Source: Lysinibacillus composti
GTDB taxonomy: Bacteria; Bacillota; Bacilli; Bacillales_A; Planococcaceae
Reading direction: 5' to 3'
Assembly (NCBI RefSeq): GCF_016908465.1
Contig: NZ_JAFBDY010000006.1
Span: forward strand, 124,001 to 188,000
DNA: 64,000 nt
Position numbers and translations under genes: made by a program. Positions 1 to 8,633 of the stretch are shown piece by piece. Under the pieces are notes generated by a model that saw nothing but the letters and a program-made list of their open reading frames with translations, did not search any database and was not told the origin of the DNA. Positions within the stretch are counted from its first letter, which is position 1. Each line of letters starts with the position of its first letter.

Positions 1-1145
1 ATGACTTGTTCTTGACCGTCTAAAGTGTAGCCTTTTTGACTCATGGAACGAATTGCATCTTCAATTCTATTTAAAGGGAGCTTGTGTGATATAAGCTCTT
101 CATAAGGAAGTTCCATATTTTCTAAGATTGATAGAGTCATTTGCATATGTTCAACATCGCTTCCCCAAACTCCACGAATGTTTGCATTTTTTCTGAGGAT
201 ATGCCAATGTGGGTTCATTTCAACACTACCAACATCAGTGAAATGTCCTAATTCAACGTATTCCCCGCTATCTGAAAGATAAGTTAAGCCTTCTGGTAAG
301 GCCCCTGGGAAACCAGCACATTCTACTACCATATCAGGACCACGGCCACCTTTTGTTTCTGCTTTGACCAATTTGATTCTTTCCTCAGGATCTCTAACTT
401 CCTCAATATCAATAACTATATCTGCACCCATTTTCTGCGCTAATTCAAGTCTCCGTTTTGGACCACCTACAGCGATTACTTTTGCTGCACCCGAACGTTT
501 TGCAAATGCAATAGCACCTAGACCAATAGCTCCAGTTCCTTGAACAAGCACTGTACTTCCAAACCTCACTCCACCAGCGCGTTGGAAGCCATGTATACAA
601 ATGGAAAGAGGTTCAGTTAAAACTGCAATTTCCGGATCAAGGTCTGTTTTGAAAAATGCTGTATTTTTATTTTTAATATGAACATATTGGCTAAATCCAC
701 CGGATAATAAATATGGATCTTTATTTGGTAAGAATCCATAAGCTTTAGTATTTGTGCAGCGAGTCGGTGTTTTAGCAATTTGACAATAGTAACACTCTCC
801 ACAGCTAGCACCAGGGACGATAACAACACGGTCGCCTTTTTTCACAGCGACCCCGTTGCTGTCATACAATTTTTCGGAGCCTAATTTTTCAATGATTCCA
901 CAAAATTCATGTCCTAGAACAATAGGGTATTCAATTGTATCTAGATGACCGTGATAGATATGAACATCTGTTCCACAGACCCCAGCATATTCAGTTCGTA
1001 AAATGAATTCGCCTTCCTTCGGTTCAGGAACTTCAAATTCAACAATGTTGAATTTACCTTCTACCCCATCAAGTACTGCTGCTTTTGAAATTAGTTTCTT
1101 ATCAGAACTTTCAACTACTTGTCTAGACGATGAAGTTAATGCCAT
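1..1145 (-). CDS. zinc-dependent alcohol/polyol dehydrogenase (3' end outside window)
   Basis: Medium-chain zinc dehydrogenase that should oxidise an alcohol or polyol with NAD(P). The reverse strand is open from an ATG at 1145 to the window edge (381 codons), so the C-terminus is cut off. It shows the catalytic zinc motif CGTDVHIYHG followed by GHEFCG, a structural-zinc Cys cluster (CGECYYC) and a Rossmann motif near GTGAIG. A GGAGGT ribosome-binding site lies 8 bases before the ATG. It starts 21 bp after the stop of the dehydrogenase at 1167-2243, so the two are probably one operon. Butanediol, threonine and sorbitol dehydrogenases share this fold, so the substrate is not fixed by sequence. 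Confidence 0.85.
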   Translation of the reverse strand, partial: MALTSSSRQVVESSDKKLISKAAVLDGVEGKFNIVEFEVPEPKEGEFILRTEYAGVCGTDVHIYHGHLDTIEYPIVLGHEFCGIIEKLGSEKLYDSNGVAVKKGDRVVIVPGASCGECYYCQIAKTPTRCTNTKAYGFLPNKDPYLLSGGFSQYVHIKNKNTAFFKTDLDPEIAVLTEPLSICIHGFQRAGGVRFGSTVLVQGTGAIGLGAIAFAKRSGAAKVIAVGGPKRRLELAQKMGADIVIDIEEVRDPEERIKLVKAETKGGRGPDMVVECAGFPGALPEGLTYLSDSGEYVELGHFTDVGSVEMNPHWHILRKNANIRGVWGSDVEHMQMTLSILENMELPYEELISHKLPLNRIEDAIRSMSQKGYTLDGQEQV

Positions 1146-1166
1146 ACAAATTACCTCCAATTGATT

Positions 1167-2243
1167 TTAAATTTTTATAGCCACTTTTATTGCATTTTCT
1201 GTTCGATTTGCAGAGTAACTTAATGCCAGCTCTACCTCATCTAAAGAAAATTCATGTGTAATCATTTTTTCGATTGGGAATTGACCGTTCGCAATAATGT
1301 TAATTGCTCCCTGATAGGACCATGCGCTTAAGAAAGAGGTGTAAACTTTTAATTCTTTGAAAGTCATTTGTAGGTCTGTTTCAATCTGAACGGTTTTATT
1401 CCCTGTTAGCCCTACAAAGTTTACTTTCCCACCTACTCGGGCATAGTCCATACTATCTCTTTGTGCTTTTGGTGTTCCGGCGGTTTCGAATACAATATTC
1501 GCTCCTCGTCCTTGTGTTATGCTAAGGACTCCTTCAAGAACGTTTTCACTGCGATAATCAATCACATAGTCTGCACCAAATTCCTTACCTAAGGATAATC
1601 TTTCTTCTCTGGATCCCACCAATATTATTGGGTAAGCCCCTGCTGATTTGGCAGCAACAACCGTTAGCAATCCAATCGGTCCTGCTCCTACTATTACAAT
1701 GCTATCTCCCAAATTTGGTTTAGTATTATTAACTGCTCGTACAGCTACAGCTAATGGTTCTGTAAGTACAGCTCTCTTCAATGGAACATGTTCTGGTATA
1801 CGATGAACAAGTGCATTTTTTGGTACGTATAAATACTCAGACCAACCTCCAAAAAGAGTACCCTCTCGATTAGAACTTATGTTACATCCATATTGTCTAC
1901 CTTCATCTCTATCCTTTTCACATAAGTTATATAGACCTGATCTACATGAATAACATTCACCACAAGGCAAAATCATTTCTACGGCTACGCGATCACCCAG
2001 ATTTACATTATGGATTAATGATGCATTTGACCCTAACGCCTCAACCCTTCCAATGAATTCATGTCCCGGGATAAGAGGATAAGGTTCGCCCCAATCACCC
2101 TGATAGATATGTAGATCAGATCCACAAACACCACACATTTCAACTTTCACTAATAGATCTTTATCTCCAATTTCAGGTATTGGAAGGGCTTTCATTTCAA
2201 TTTTTAATTTGTCCGTAATTACTGCTACCTTAGCTTTACTCAT
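1167..2243 (-). CDS. zinc-dependent alcohol/polyol dehydrogenase
   Basis: Second medium-chain zinc dehydrogenase, 358 aa. The start is the ATG at 2243, because AAGGAGG sits just upstream of MSKAKVAV; the frame is open further upstream without a ribosome-binding site. Cys40, His61 and Glu62 (CGVCGSD and GHE) form the catalytic zinc site, CGECYSC plus a later Cys the structural site, and GAGPIG near residue 177 the nucleotide-binding loop. It resembles sorbitol/threonine/galactitol-type dehydrogenases. It is the first gene of an operon with the dehydrogenase downstream, and lies behind the direct repeats at 2339-2426. Those and the adjacent YesMN-type genes suggest sugar or polyol induction, which is inference. 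Confidence 0.88.
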   Translation of the reverse strand: MSKAKVAVITDKLKIEMKALPIPEIGDKDLLVKVEMCGVCGSDLHIYQGDWGEPYPLIPGHEFIGRVEALGSNASLIHNVNLGDRVAVEMILPCGECYSCRSGLYNLCEKDRDEGRQYGCNISSNREGTLFGGWSEYLYVPKNALVHRIPEHVPLKRAVLTEPLAVAVRAVNNTKPNLGDSIVIVGAGPIGLLTVVAAKSAGAYPIILVGSREERLSLGKEFGADYVIDYRSENVLEGVLSITQGRGANIVFETAGTPKAQRDSMDYARVGGKVNFVGLTGNKTVQIETDLQMTFKELKVYTSFLSAWSYQGAINIIANGQFPIEKMITHEFSLDEVELALSYSANRTENAIKVAIKI

Positions 2244-2270
2244 CCCAACCTCCTTAAGGTAATATTGAAG

Positions 2271-2288
2271 ATGTACTTCAGTGTACAT
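2271..2288. promoter_or_regulatory. 18-bp inverted repeat in the dehydrogenase leader
   Basis: ATGTAC and GTACAT form a perfect 6-bp inverted repeat around a 6-bp spacer, 28 bp upstream of the 2243 start codon. The position suits an operator or a small leader hairpin. No binding protein can be named from sequence. Confidence 0.35.
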
Positions 2289-2338
2289 TTCAATATTAAG
2301 GCAATTCAGAATATAAAGAGTTGGTTATTTTTTTCTGA

Positions 2339-2426
2339 ATGGTGGATTATTTTTTCAATTTTGTTATCTTTATTTTAGGAGATTATAATTATGGTGGATT
2401 ATTTTTAAATATGGTGGAATATTTTT
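2339..2426 (-). promoter_or_regulatory. three phased direct repeats, candidate AraC/YesN-type operator
   Basis: On the plus strand, ATGGTGGATTATTTTT occurs at 2339 and 2391, and a one-base variant (ATGGTGGAATATTTTT) at 2411. Start-to-start distances are 52 and 20 bp, close to whole helical turns, so all copies face the same side. They sit 96-183 bp upstream of the dehydrogenase start and just past the terminator of the YesN-like regulator gene. AraC-type response regulators commonly bind tandem direct repeats; assignment to this regulator is inference. Confidence 0.5.
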
Positions 2427-2454
2427 GAAATAGTTGAATTCTTAAAGGGAAAAT

Positions 2455-2494
2455 AAAAAATCTTACCCGTAAGGATTCTCAGGTAAGATTTTTG
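2455..2494 (-). terminator. intrinsic terminator after the YesN-like gene
   Basis: AAAAATCTTACC and GGTAAGATTTTT pair perfectly around a 14-base loop, with T-rich flanks on both strands. It lies 17 bp beyond the stop of the regulator gene at 2511. Confidence 0.85.
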
Positions 2495-2510
2495 TTAAAA
2501 TATTTAAAAG

Positions 2511-4073
2511 TCAATTAACTTTATAAGCATTTGGTGATATCCCAGTAATTCGCTTAAATTGCTTACTGAAATATTTTGGATCATTAAATCCAACCTTGTT
2601 AGCAACTTCGAAAACTTTTAAATTTGAGGTATTTAAAAGTTGTTTCGCCTTTTCTATTCGTAAATCATTTAAATATTCGATAAAACTTTTTCCTGTTACT
2701 TTTTTAAAGATAGTACTTAAATAACTTTGACTTAGGCCTACTTCAGCAGATAAATCATCCAATGTTATTTCCTTAAAATAATTCGTTTCAATGAAGGAAA
2801 CCGCTTGTATGACCACTTGATTCATTCCGCCCATAAATAAAACACGGTTTTGCTCTAAATCTTCTATTCCTTGATAAAACCATTCCTTTAAATCTTTGAA
2901 AAATAATATTCTGTTAACTTTTTCTTTATAGTCGATACTGTTTTTGCCCCAACTTGAACTAAATAGATTGCTATTAGACTGTAGGGAAATCATTATTGTT
3001 TCAACCATTGTAATAACATTTAATTTTACGGTTTCTGGATCGAGACAGATTGATTTATATGTCTCAAAATTTTCATCACATGCTTTTTTTACCTTTTCCC
3101 AATTCCTAAGAATTGTTAATTCATTTAACTGCCTAATATTAATTGGGGAGTTTTGAGGATGAGGATTCAAAGAAAGTTGGTCAATATTCAGGATCGCCCC
3201 ATAACCATAATAAAACCAATGTCTATTTGAATTACCTGTTAATAACTCATTTTTAGAATAAAGGGAATCAATATTATCACACCTAGAGTAATAAATACTT
3301 AGTTCTTTTGAAACTTCTTTCAGTTTAGGCGATATCTGATTTATAACTAACTCCTGCCATTGTAGTACCAACATCTGACTAGTTTTCTTTGGAATTGAGA
3401 TTATAGTATATAATGCTTGTGATTCTAATTGAAAGGTAAGTGATAATTCATCCTTAAAGGTAGTATTAAAATATTCCTTTAGACTGTTAATTTGGCAATC
3501 TAATTGGCTAACTTTAATCTTTATAAGTAAAAAGGGTTTATTTAACCATTTTAATTCATTATCAATTAATATTTCTTCAGGTGGGGTTCCATTTAATATT
3601 GAAGACACTTGATTTTCTTGAATTAATAAGGCAGATTTCTTTGCATTTATCTCAAGTTTTTTATAGGATTCTAGATTTATCCTTTCATTTTTAATTTCAT
3701 TTGAAATTTTTAATAGTTGCTTCTCTAAGTTACCATCTTCTAAATCTGTTTTTAATAGATAACCGGACGCCCCCAATTGAAGAGCCTCTTGCACAAACTC
3801 AAAATCATTATAACAAGTTAATAAGACAACTTTTATCTGTTGAAAACTCTCCTTCACCTTTCTTGTCAATTCAATCCCATCCATCAACGGCATACGAATA
3901 TCCGTAATTAAAACATCAATATTATGATTGTTTACGATATTAAATGCATCTTCTCCATTAGTTGCTTCGAAAGCAACATCCATATCGTAGTCCTCCCAAT
4001 TAATTAATGCTTTTAGTCCTTTACGAACTATTAATTCATCGTCCACTATTAACACCTTTAGCAAGATCTTCAT
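2511..4073 (-). CDS. YesN-like response regulator (REC + AraC HTH)
   Basis: Two-component response regulator of the YesN type, 520 aa from the chosen start. An N-terminal receiver domain begins KVLIVDDE, with the phospho-acceptor in TDIRMP; a long variable middle region follows, then a C-terminal AraC-type double helix-turn-helix over about the last 100 residues (DDLSAEVGLSQSYLS and VGFNDPKYFSKQF). GGGGAGG directly precedes ATGATG at 4076/4073; a TTG at 4064 giving MLKVLIVDDE is an alternative. The start overlaps the kinase gene end by 38 bp, implying translational coupling. It should activate transport or catabolic genes, probably through the repeats at 2339-2426. Confidence 0.88.
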   Translation of the reverse strand: MKILLKVLIVDDELIVRKGLKALINWEDYDMDVAFEATNGEDAFNIVNNHNIDVLITDIRMPLMDGIELTRKVKESFQQIKVVLLTCYNDFEFVQEALQLGASGYLLKTDLEDGNLEKQLLKISNEIKNERINLESYKKLEINAKKSALLIQENQVSSILNGTPPEEILIDNELKWLNKPFLLIKIKVSQLDCQINSLKEYFNTTFKDELSLTFQLESQALYTIISIPKKTSQMLVLQWQELVINQISPKLKEVSKELSIYYSRCDNIDSLYSKNELLTGNSNRHWFYYGYGAILNIDQLSLNPHPQNSPINIRQLNELTILRNWEKVKKACDENFETYKSICLDPETVKLNVITMVETIMISLQSNSNLFSSSWGKNSIDYKEKVNRILFFKDLKEWFYQGIEDLEQNRVLFMGGMNQVVIQAVSFIETNYFKEITLDDLSAEVGLSQSYLSTIFKKVTGKSFIEYLNDLRIEKAKQLLNTSNLKVFEVANKVGFNDPKYFSKQFKRITGISPNAYKVN

Positions 4074-5817
4074 CATCCTCCCCTTGTTCAAAGGTAATCG
4101 GTAAATTAATAAAAATAGTTGTTCCTTTTCCCTCTTCACTTGAGATATGAAGTCCATAAATTGAGCCAAAATATAATTTGATTTTATCTTCAACATTCTG
4201 AATCCCTATTCCACTTGAAGTCTTTCTTTTGCTATCATTTTCTTTCTTTAGAACGGACTCCATCGTTGGAGCTTTGATACCCCTACCATCATCTTGAACT
4301 GCAATTTGCATAAAATTATCTTTACTAGAAGCTTCTATAGAAATTTCTCCTTTCCCATCTGCGAAAGCATGGAAAAATATATTTTCTACTAATGGCTGCA
4401 AAATAAATCGAGGGACTCTAGCGGAAAGCAATTGATTATCTATTTTATATTTGACTTGAAAGCAATCAGGATAACGTTGATTTTGTATTTTTAAATAAAA
4501 ATCTAATATTTCTAGTTCCTGTTCTAACGTGTGTAAAGTATTTATGGAACTTAAACTTGCCCTTAATAATTTTATTAAACTTGTTAACATTTCGCTTATA
4601 TCAGGGACTCTATGAATTTTAGCTATCCATTGGACTGAATTTAGAGTATTGTACAAAAAATGCGGATTAATTTGGTATTGTAATGATTGCATTTCTATTT
4701 GTTTTTTCTTTTTTTCATTTTCTGAAATCCGTTCCATTAGTCTTTTAATTTCTTCAACCATTTTGTTAAAACTTAATCCTATTTTACCGATTTCATCAAT
4801 TGAACCCACATTTGGACTTAAATTAAAGTTACCTTTCTCAACGTTCATAATATCTCGCTGAAGTTTTTTTAGTGGCTTGAAGATTGAGTTCGATAAAAGC
4901 AAAGCCATTACGAATGAAATCACTATAAATATACCTAATAACCAAAATACAATTTCTTTGATATCACTAAAACTTTCATTAATTTTACTCTCGGGAATAA
5001 GTGCTGCTATTTTCCATCCACTAATAAAATTTATATCGTAAATAAAATGGTTATTTTCTTTTAATTTTTCGATTATTACATTATTGCTAACATATGCCTT
5101 ATTAAGGCTATATTGATTTTTAGACTCCCGAAATAAAGATTCATCCGTGCTATATATAATTTCTCCAAATTTGTCTATAACAAGGAGAGTACCTAATCTT
5201 GTAAGGTCAGGTCTTGCAAAGAGCTTTTCGAATTCTTCTTTTTTCATATCAATTAAAATCACTATTTTTTCTTTATTATTAATTTCAAACGGGTAAACTA
5301 ATGAAATAACTCCTTTAGTTTGACTTGTGCTAATATAATCATTTAAATGTGGCCCAACCCATGTGCTTTCACCAGAATAGTTTAGTGCATCATTAAACCA
5401 ATCTTTTGAAAGGAGAACATTCCAATCTATATTTTCCACTGTTGAAATGGTATGATTTTCCATATGCACAGAAATATTTTCGATAAACGGCCGATTTGCT
5501 TTCTGCTTTATAATAAATTGCCTAATTTCTTCAATATCAAGATTTACTCTCTTAACATTCATCTCTGTGATTTGGTAATAAATGGTGTCATTTAAAAGAT
5601 CCATATCTTTCATATAATAATTAATATTTTGATTTACCTGGTTAACAACGCTTTGTGATAATTCAAGCATTTGTCCTTCAACTGTTGTCTTGGTTTGATA
5701 ATATGGTATATATCCCACTAATATTAACGGCAACATGCTGGTAAGAAGGAAGTAAAAAAGCAATCGTACTTTGATACTTTTTTTAAAAAATAAAGTAAAA
5801 GCTTTAATTTGTGACAT
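4036..5817 (-). CDS. YesM-like sensor histidine kinase
   Basis: Membrane sensor kinase, about 593 aa. A membrane segment at about 17-37 is followed by a roughly 250-residue extracellular sensor, a second membrane segment near 290-310 (FWLLGIFIVISFVMALLL), a HAMP linker, the His_kinase domain with the phospho-acceptor in NPHFLYNTLNS, and an HATPase with DDGRGI and SGIGIQNV. The start is the ATG at 5817; a TTG at 5826 is the alternative, and neither has a clear separate ribosome-binding site. It lies between a sugar-binding lipoprotein and its cognate regulator. In known cassettes of this layout the binding protein docks on the kinase ectodomain. Confidence 0.88.
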   Translation of the reverse strand: MSQIKAFTLFFKKSIKVRLLFYFLLTSMLPLILVGYIPYYQTKTTVEGQMLELSQSVVNQVNQNINYYMKDMDLLNDTIYYQITEMNVKRVNLDIEEIRQFIIKQKANRPFIENISVHMENHTISTVENIDWNVLLSKDWFNDALNYSGESTWVGPHLNDYISTSQTKGVISLVYPFEINNKEKIVILIDMKKEEFEKLFARPDLTRLGTLLVIDKFGEIIYSTDESLFRESKNQYSLNKAYVSNNVIIEKLKENNHFIYDINFISGWKIAALIPESKINESFSDIKEIVFWLLGIFIVISFVMALLLSNSIFKPLKKLQRDIMNVEKGNFNLSPNVGSIDEIGKIGLSFNKMVEEIKRLMERISENEKKKKQIEMQSLQYQINPHFLYNTLNSVQWIAKIHRVPDISEMLTSLIKLLRASLSSINTLHTLEQELEILDFYLKIQNQRYPDCFQVKYKIDNQLLSARVPRFILQPLVENIFFHAFADGKGEISIEASSKDNFMQIAVQDDGRGIKAPTMESVLKKENDSKRKTSSGIGIQNVEDKIKLYFGSIYGLHISSEEGKGTTIFINLPITFEQGEDDEDLAKGVNSGR

Positions 5818-5835
5818 CCCTTTCAAGCTTTTGTA

Positions 5836-6960
5836 TTAAAGGTGTTTTAGACCCCATTCATAATAAGCAACATTTGCCCAATGCCTATCATCATCTACAT
5901 TATTTTTATCTATTATAAAAGGAGGTATCATTAATTTAGCTCCAACATTGGTACTTTTGTATTTTGCATTATTCCAGTAATATCGCTTATTAGAATAGTT
6001 CTCTGTTGGAAATGGTTTATTGTTTAATACATAATCAACAAGAATTTCAACACATATTTCCCCATATGCTATTGGATCTTGTGAAATACTTGCATCTAGA
6101 ATTCCTTCTTTAATCCATTTATGTGCAATTGGTTCCCCATCAATAGTCACAAAAATGATATGATTAGGACTACCAACTGGTTCTAATTTTTGGTTTGCTA
6201 TTAAAGCTTCATAAATACCACGTGCAGGAGTTTCGGATGGGGCATGGATAGCATCAAGTTGAGGATAGTTTAAGATTACTTCATTTGTAACATCATACAT
6301 TTTTGTAATATCACCGTTTGTTCCCTTACTTATCAATTTGATTTTCTTGTACTTCTGTATCAGATCCTCGAATCCTTCCTTTCGTAATCTCCATGCTTCA
6401 CTATTTAAATCTGCGTAACAGTTTAAAATGACCCCACGTGGCTCTCCATATTTTTTAGTTAATAACTTTACTATTTTTTTTGCAGCTAATTCTCCTCCTA
6501 AATAATTATCAAACACAACTGAAATGGGAACGCTTCCATTTTCTAATGGCGTATCAATTACTCCAATAGGAATTTTCTGATTCCATCGAGAGTCTAATAA
6601 TTCAGAAAGATTAAGGTGACTTGAAACAGGATCACATATAATTGCCGTTGGTTTATTTCTAATAGAAGCAAACTGCTTACTTTGTTTAGTAGAATTCATG
6701 TTTGCAATTTCAAAAATAAACTCGTAGCCCCTTTCTTTTACAGCTCTTTGTACAGCCTCTTGTTGTACTACAAAAAAGGAATAACCAAGACTTTTACCCG
6801 AAAAAAAAATAAGTCCATTTGTAGGTTTTATTTGCTTTTTTTCAAACTGATAATGTTCACATGAAGTTAGAATATTATTACCTAAAATAAACAAAGCACC
6901 CAGCAGACTTAGTTTTGAAACCTTTTTCAAAAACTCTCTTCGAGTAACTTTTTCGTCCAT
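5836..6960 (-). CDS. sugar-binding lipoprotein with twin-arginine signal (sensor partner)
   Basis: Periplasmic-binding-protein type 4 (ribose/xylose-binding family), 374 aa. The ATG at 6960 follows GGAGGGGG. The N-terminus carries a Tat-like TRREFLKK, a hydrophobic stretch and a lipobox (LTSC), so it should be exported folded and anchored to the membrane. The mature part has the family's GYSF substrate-loop start, a hinge near FDNYLGGELAA and the late KWIKEGILDASISQDP segment. No ABC permease or ATPase is adjacent; the kinase and regulator follow directly. This resembles XylFII-LytS-YesN three-component systems, where the binding protein senses rather than transports. The ligand is unknown. 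Confidence 0.8.
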   Translation of the reverse strand: MDEKVTRREFLKKVSKLSLLGALFILGNNILTSCEHYQFEKKQIKPTNGLIFFSGKSLGYSFFVVQQEAVQRAVKERGYEFIFEIANMNSTKQSKQFASIRNKPTAIICDPVSSHLNLSELLDSRWNQKIPIGVIDTPLENGSVPISVVFDNYLGGELAAKKIVKLLTKKYGEPRGVILNCYADLNSEAWRLRKEGFEDLIQKYKKIKLISKGTNGDITKMYDVTNEVILNYPQLDAIHAPSETPARGIYEALIANQKLEPVGSPNHIIFVTIDGEPIAHKWIKEGILDASISQDPIAYGEICVEILVDYVLNNKPFPTENYSNKRYYWNNAKYKSTNVGAKLMIPPFIIDKNNVDDDRHWANVAYYEWGLKHL

Positions 6961-7257
6961 AATCCCCCTCCAAACATTCAAATAGAAATTGGAATATTAC
7001 TAGTTTTGAAATAACTTAATACTATTACTTTTATTACAAAGAATTCTCTTATTCTGAAAATTCTAATTCTTGGTAATATTATAGGGAATTATTAATACTA
7101 TTTCAATAACTATCGAATCTTGTTTAACTTTTAAAGAAACCTTAGAAAGTACGCTTCGAAAATAAGTTCTTTATTGCAAAAGCATAATTATGAGTAAAAC
7201 AAAAAATTCTGTTGGCCATCGTGTTTTTTTAAATAAGTTATAGAACTATATAAATAA

Positions 7258-7431
7258 AAAAGCCTATCGTTGTCATTAGATCAAGCTGCAGCAAAGAAGC
7301 TTCTTGAATCTGATATAGACAATATAAAAGGTTTAGCAGATATATCGTATATATCAAATGTTGAATATACTAAGCTTTTAGAGGAAGTTAAAAAACAACA
7401 GACGGAATTTAATCTAGGACAAATCCAGTAA
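7258..7431 (+). pseudogene. short coding remnant, probably the C-terminal end of a lost gene
   Basis: An open frame runs from just after a TAA at 7255 to a TAA at 7429; a TTG at 7270 gives 53 residues (LSLDQAAAKKLLE ... TEFNLGQIQ). The composition is protein-like and helical, but there is no ribosome-binding site and it stands isolated in decayed DNA. I do not recognise the family. Confidence 0.3.
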
Positions 7432-7573
7432 TTACTAGAGCAACTGCAACAAAAAATATAAAAAACAGCATCTAGAAATGAAATAATACACTTTAAAATT
7501 ACTTTAAAAGAATCGATGTGGAAACACGGAATTCTTAACTCTTTTACCTGTTTACTACAGATGTAACAGAAAA

Positions 7574-7608
7574 AAAAAGAGTAAAACAGACTACCTGTTT
7601 ACTCTTTT
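7574..7608 (+). repeat. GTAAACAG hairpin, copy 1
   Basis: GAGTAAAACAG and CTGTTTACTC pair around a short loop and are followed by TTTT. Near-identical hairpins occur at 17662-17694 and 33851-33886. Here and at 17.7 kb the hairpin is followed about 140 and 70 bp later by a tRNA 3'-half remnant. Confidence 0.6.
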
Positions 7609-7742
7609 GTCCGCAGAATTATTTTTTTAGTATTGAACTTATTTAAACTGAGCTGATTTTCGCCATTCTAAAAAACCCTATTTAATCAGTCTTATCTATC
7701 CTATTTGAACTCATTTAAACTCAAATTATTTATTACAATAAA

Positions 7743-7785
7743 TTCGACAACGTGGGGGTCGCAGGTTCGAGCCCTGTCGAGACCA
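7743..7785 (+). other. tRNA 3'-half remnant (anticodon loop to acceptor)
   Basis: The segment starts TTCGACAACGTG and runs through a variable loop, a T arm with the invariant GGTTCGA core and an acceptor-like GAGACCA. The 5' half of a tRNA is absent. It most resembles the 3' half of tRNA-Val with GAC at the anticodon position. Integrative elements often recombine into exactly this part of tRNA genes, so this may be an old attachment site. It is followed at once by an intrinsic terminator. Confidence 0.55.
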
Positions 7786-7852
7786 TACATTTAAAAAGTC
7801 TAGAAACATTTATATATTAATGTTTCTAGACTTTTTTCTATTGTTCGATTTA
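7786..7852 (+). repeat. 67-bp direct repeat, left copy
   Basis: The stretch from TACATTTAAAAAGTCTAG to TTGTTCGATTTA recurs at 11993-12060 with only a few changes. It contains the terminator at 7793-7838. The pair brackets 4.1 kb of mostly decayed genes. Confidence 0.75.
7793..7838 (+). terminator. terminator of the vestigial tRNA
   Basis: AAAAAGTCTAGAAACATT pairs with AATGTTTCTAGACTTTTTT around an 8-base AT loop, giving an 18-bp stem with T-tracts. It follows the tRNA 3' half by 7 bp. Confidence 0.85.
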
Positions 7853-7973
7853 TCTTGTATTGCGCTCGTTGCTGAATAAGCTAAAATTCAGTACAGAGGT
7901 ATCTCATTTGTGATCTGTAATTGTACCTAATTTTCTCCCCATTTATGCATGGTAAGATTGGAAAGTGTAAGTT

Positions 7974-8495
7974 CTATAGTAGGATTTCCGAAATATCTAT
8001 CGTTACCTCTGTATCATTTAGAATTAAATACAATCCGAAGTCATCCCCATCAGAATAATTAAGTACAGAAGTACCAGATTCGTAAACTTTAAAAGTATGG
8101 CCACGGTAAGTTGCATAAGCATTAGCTTTAAAATTGTAAGTAAAACCACCCTGAACGCGTTTATGCTCAGTTGCAGAACTAACGTTGCGACATGCAAATT
8201 ATATTTTCCACTTGTTCGAAAATACACTTGATATTGAGTAGTATCTCGAACAATCACATCAAATACATACATCTGATTATCTCCATCATCGTAAAGAACT
8301 TTTCCTTCGTTACTTCTAAGATCACTTAAATCAATCGTTACGAAATATTCACCGTTTATACGTTCTAATTCAAGGTAATAATCATCAACGTTATGATCAA
8401 TATCTCTAAGATCATAAAACCATAAATTAATAGAGCCAGTAATCCAACACAGAAGTATGACGAATGGAATGCCTAATAATATCGTTTTTAAAACT
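7974..8495 (-). pseudogene. frameshifted gene for an unrecognised secreted or membrane-anchored protein
   Basis: Reading the reverse strand from about 8495, a hydrophobic N-terminus (KTILLGIPFVILLCWITG) leads into an acidic, Tyr-rich domain (RDIDHNVDDYYLELE, VTIDLSDLRSNEGK, QVYFRTSGKYNL). Near 8195 the frame shifts, and the same protein style continues in another frame (SSATEHKRVQGGF, HTFKVYESGTSVLNYSDGD) to a TAG at 7974. The start codon is also gone (TTA AAA in place of ATG). So both the start and the frame are broken. The family is not recognised. Confidence 0.6.
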
Positions 8496-8633
8496 TATCA
8501 GCTAATTTTCACAATAGTTTAGGTATTCTCAAATTATACCGATAACTTATTAGATTTATTTATGTGCGAAAGTTGCGAAAATTAAGATATAATGAAACTG
8601 TGTTATGAAATACTAATAAATGGAGGGAATCGT

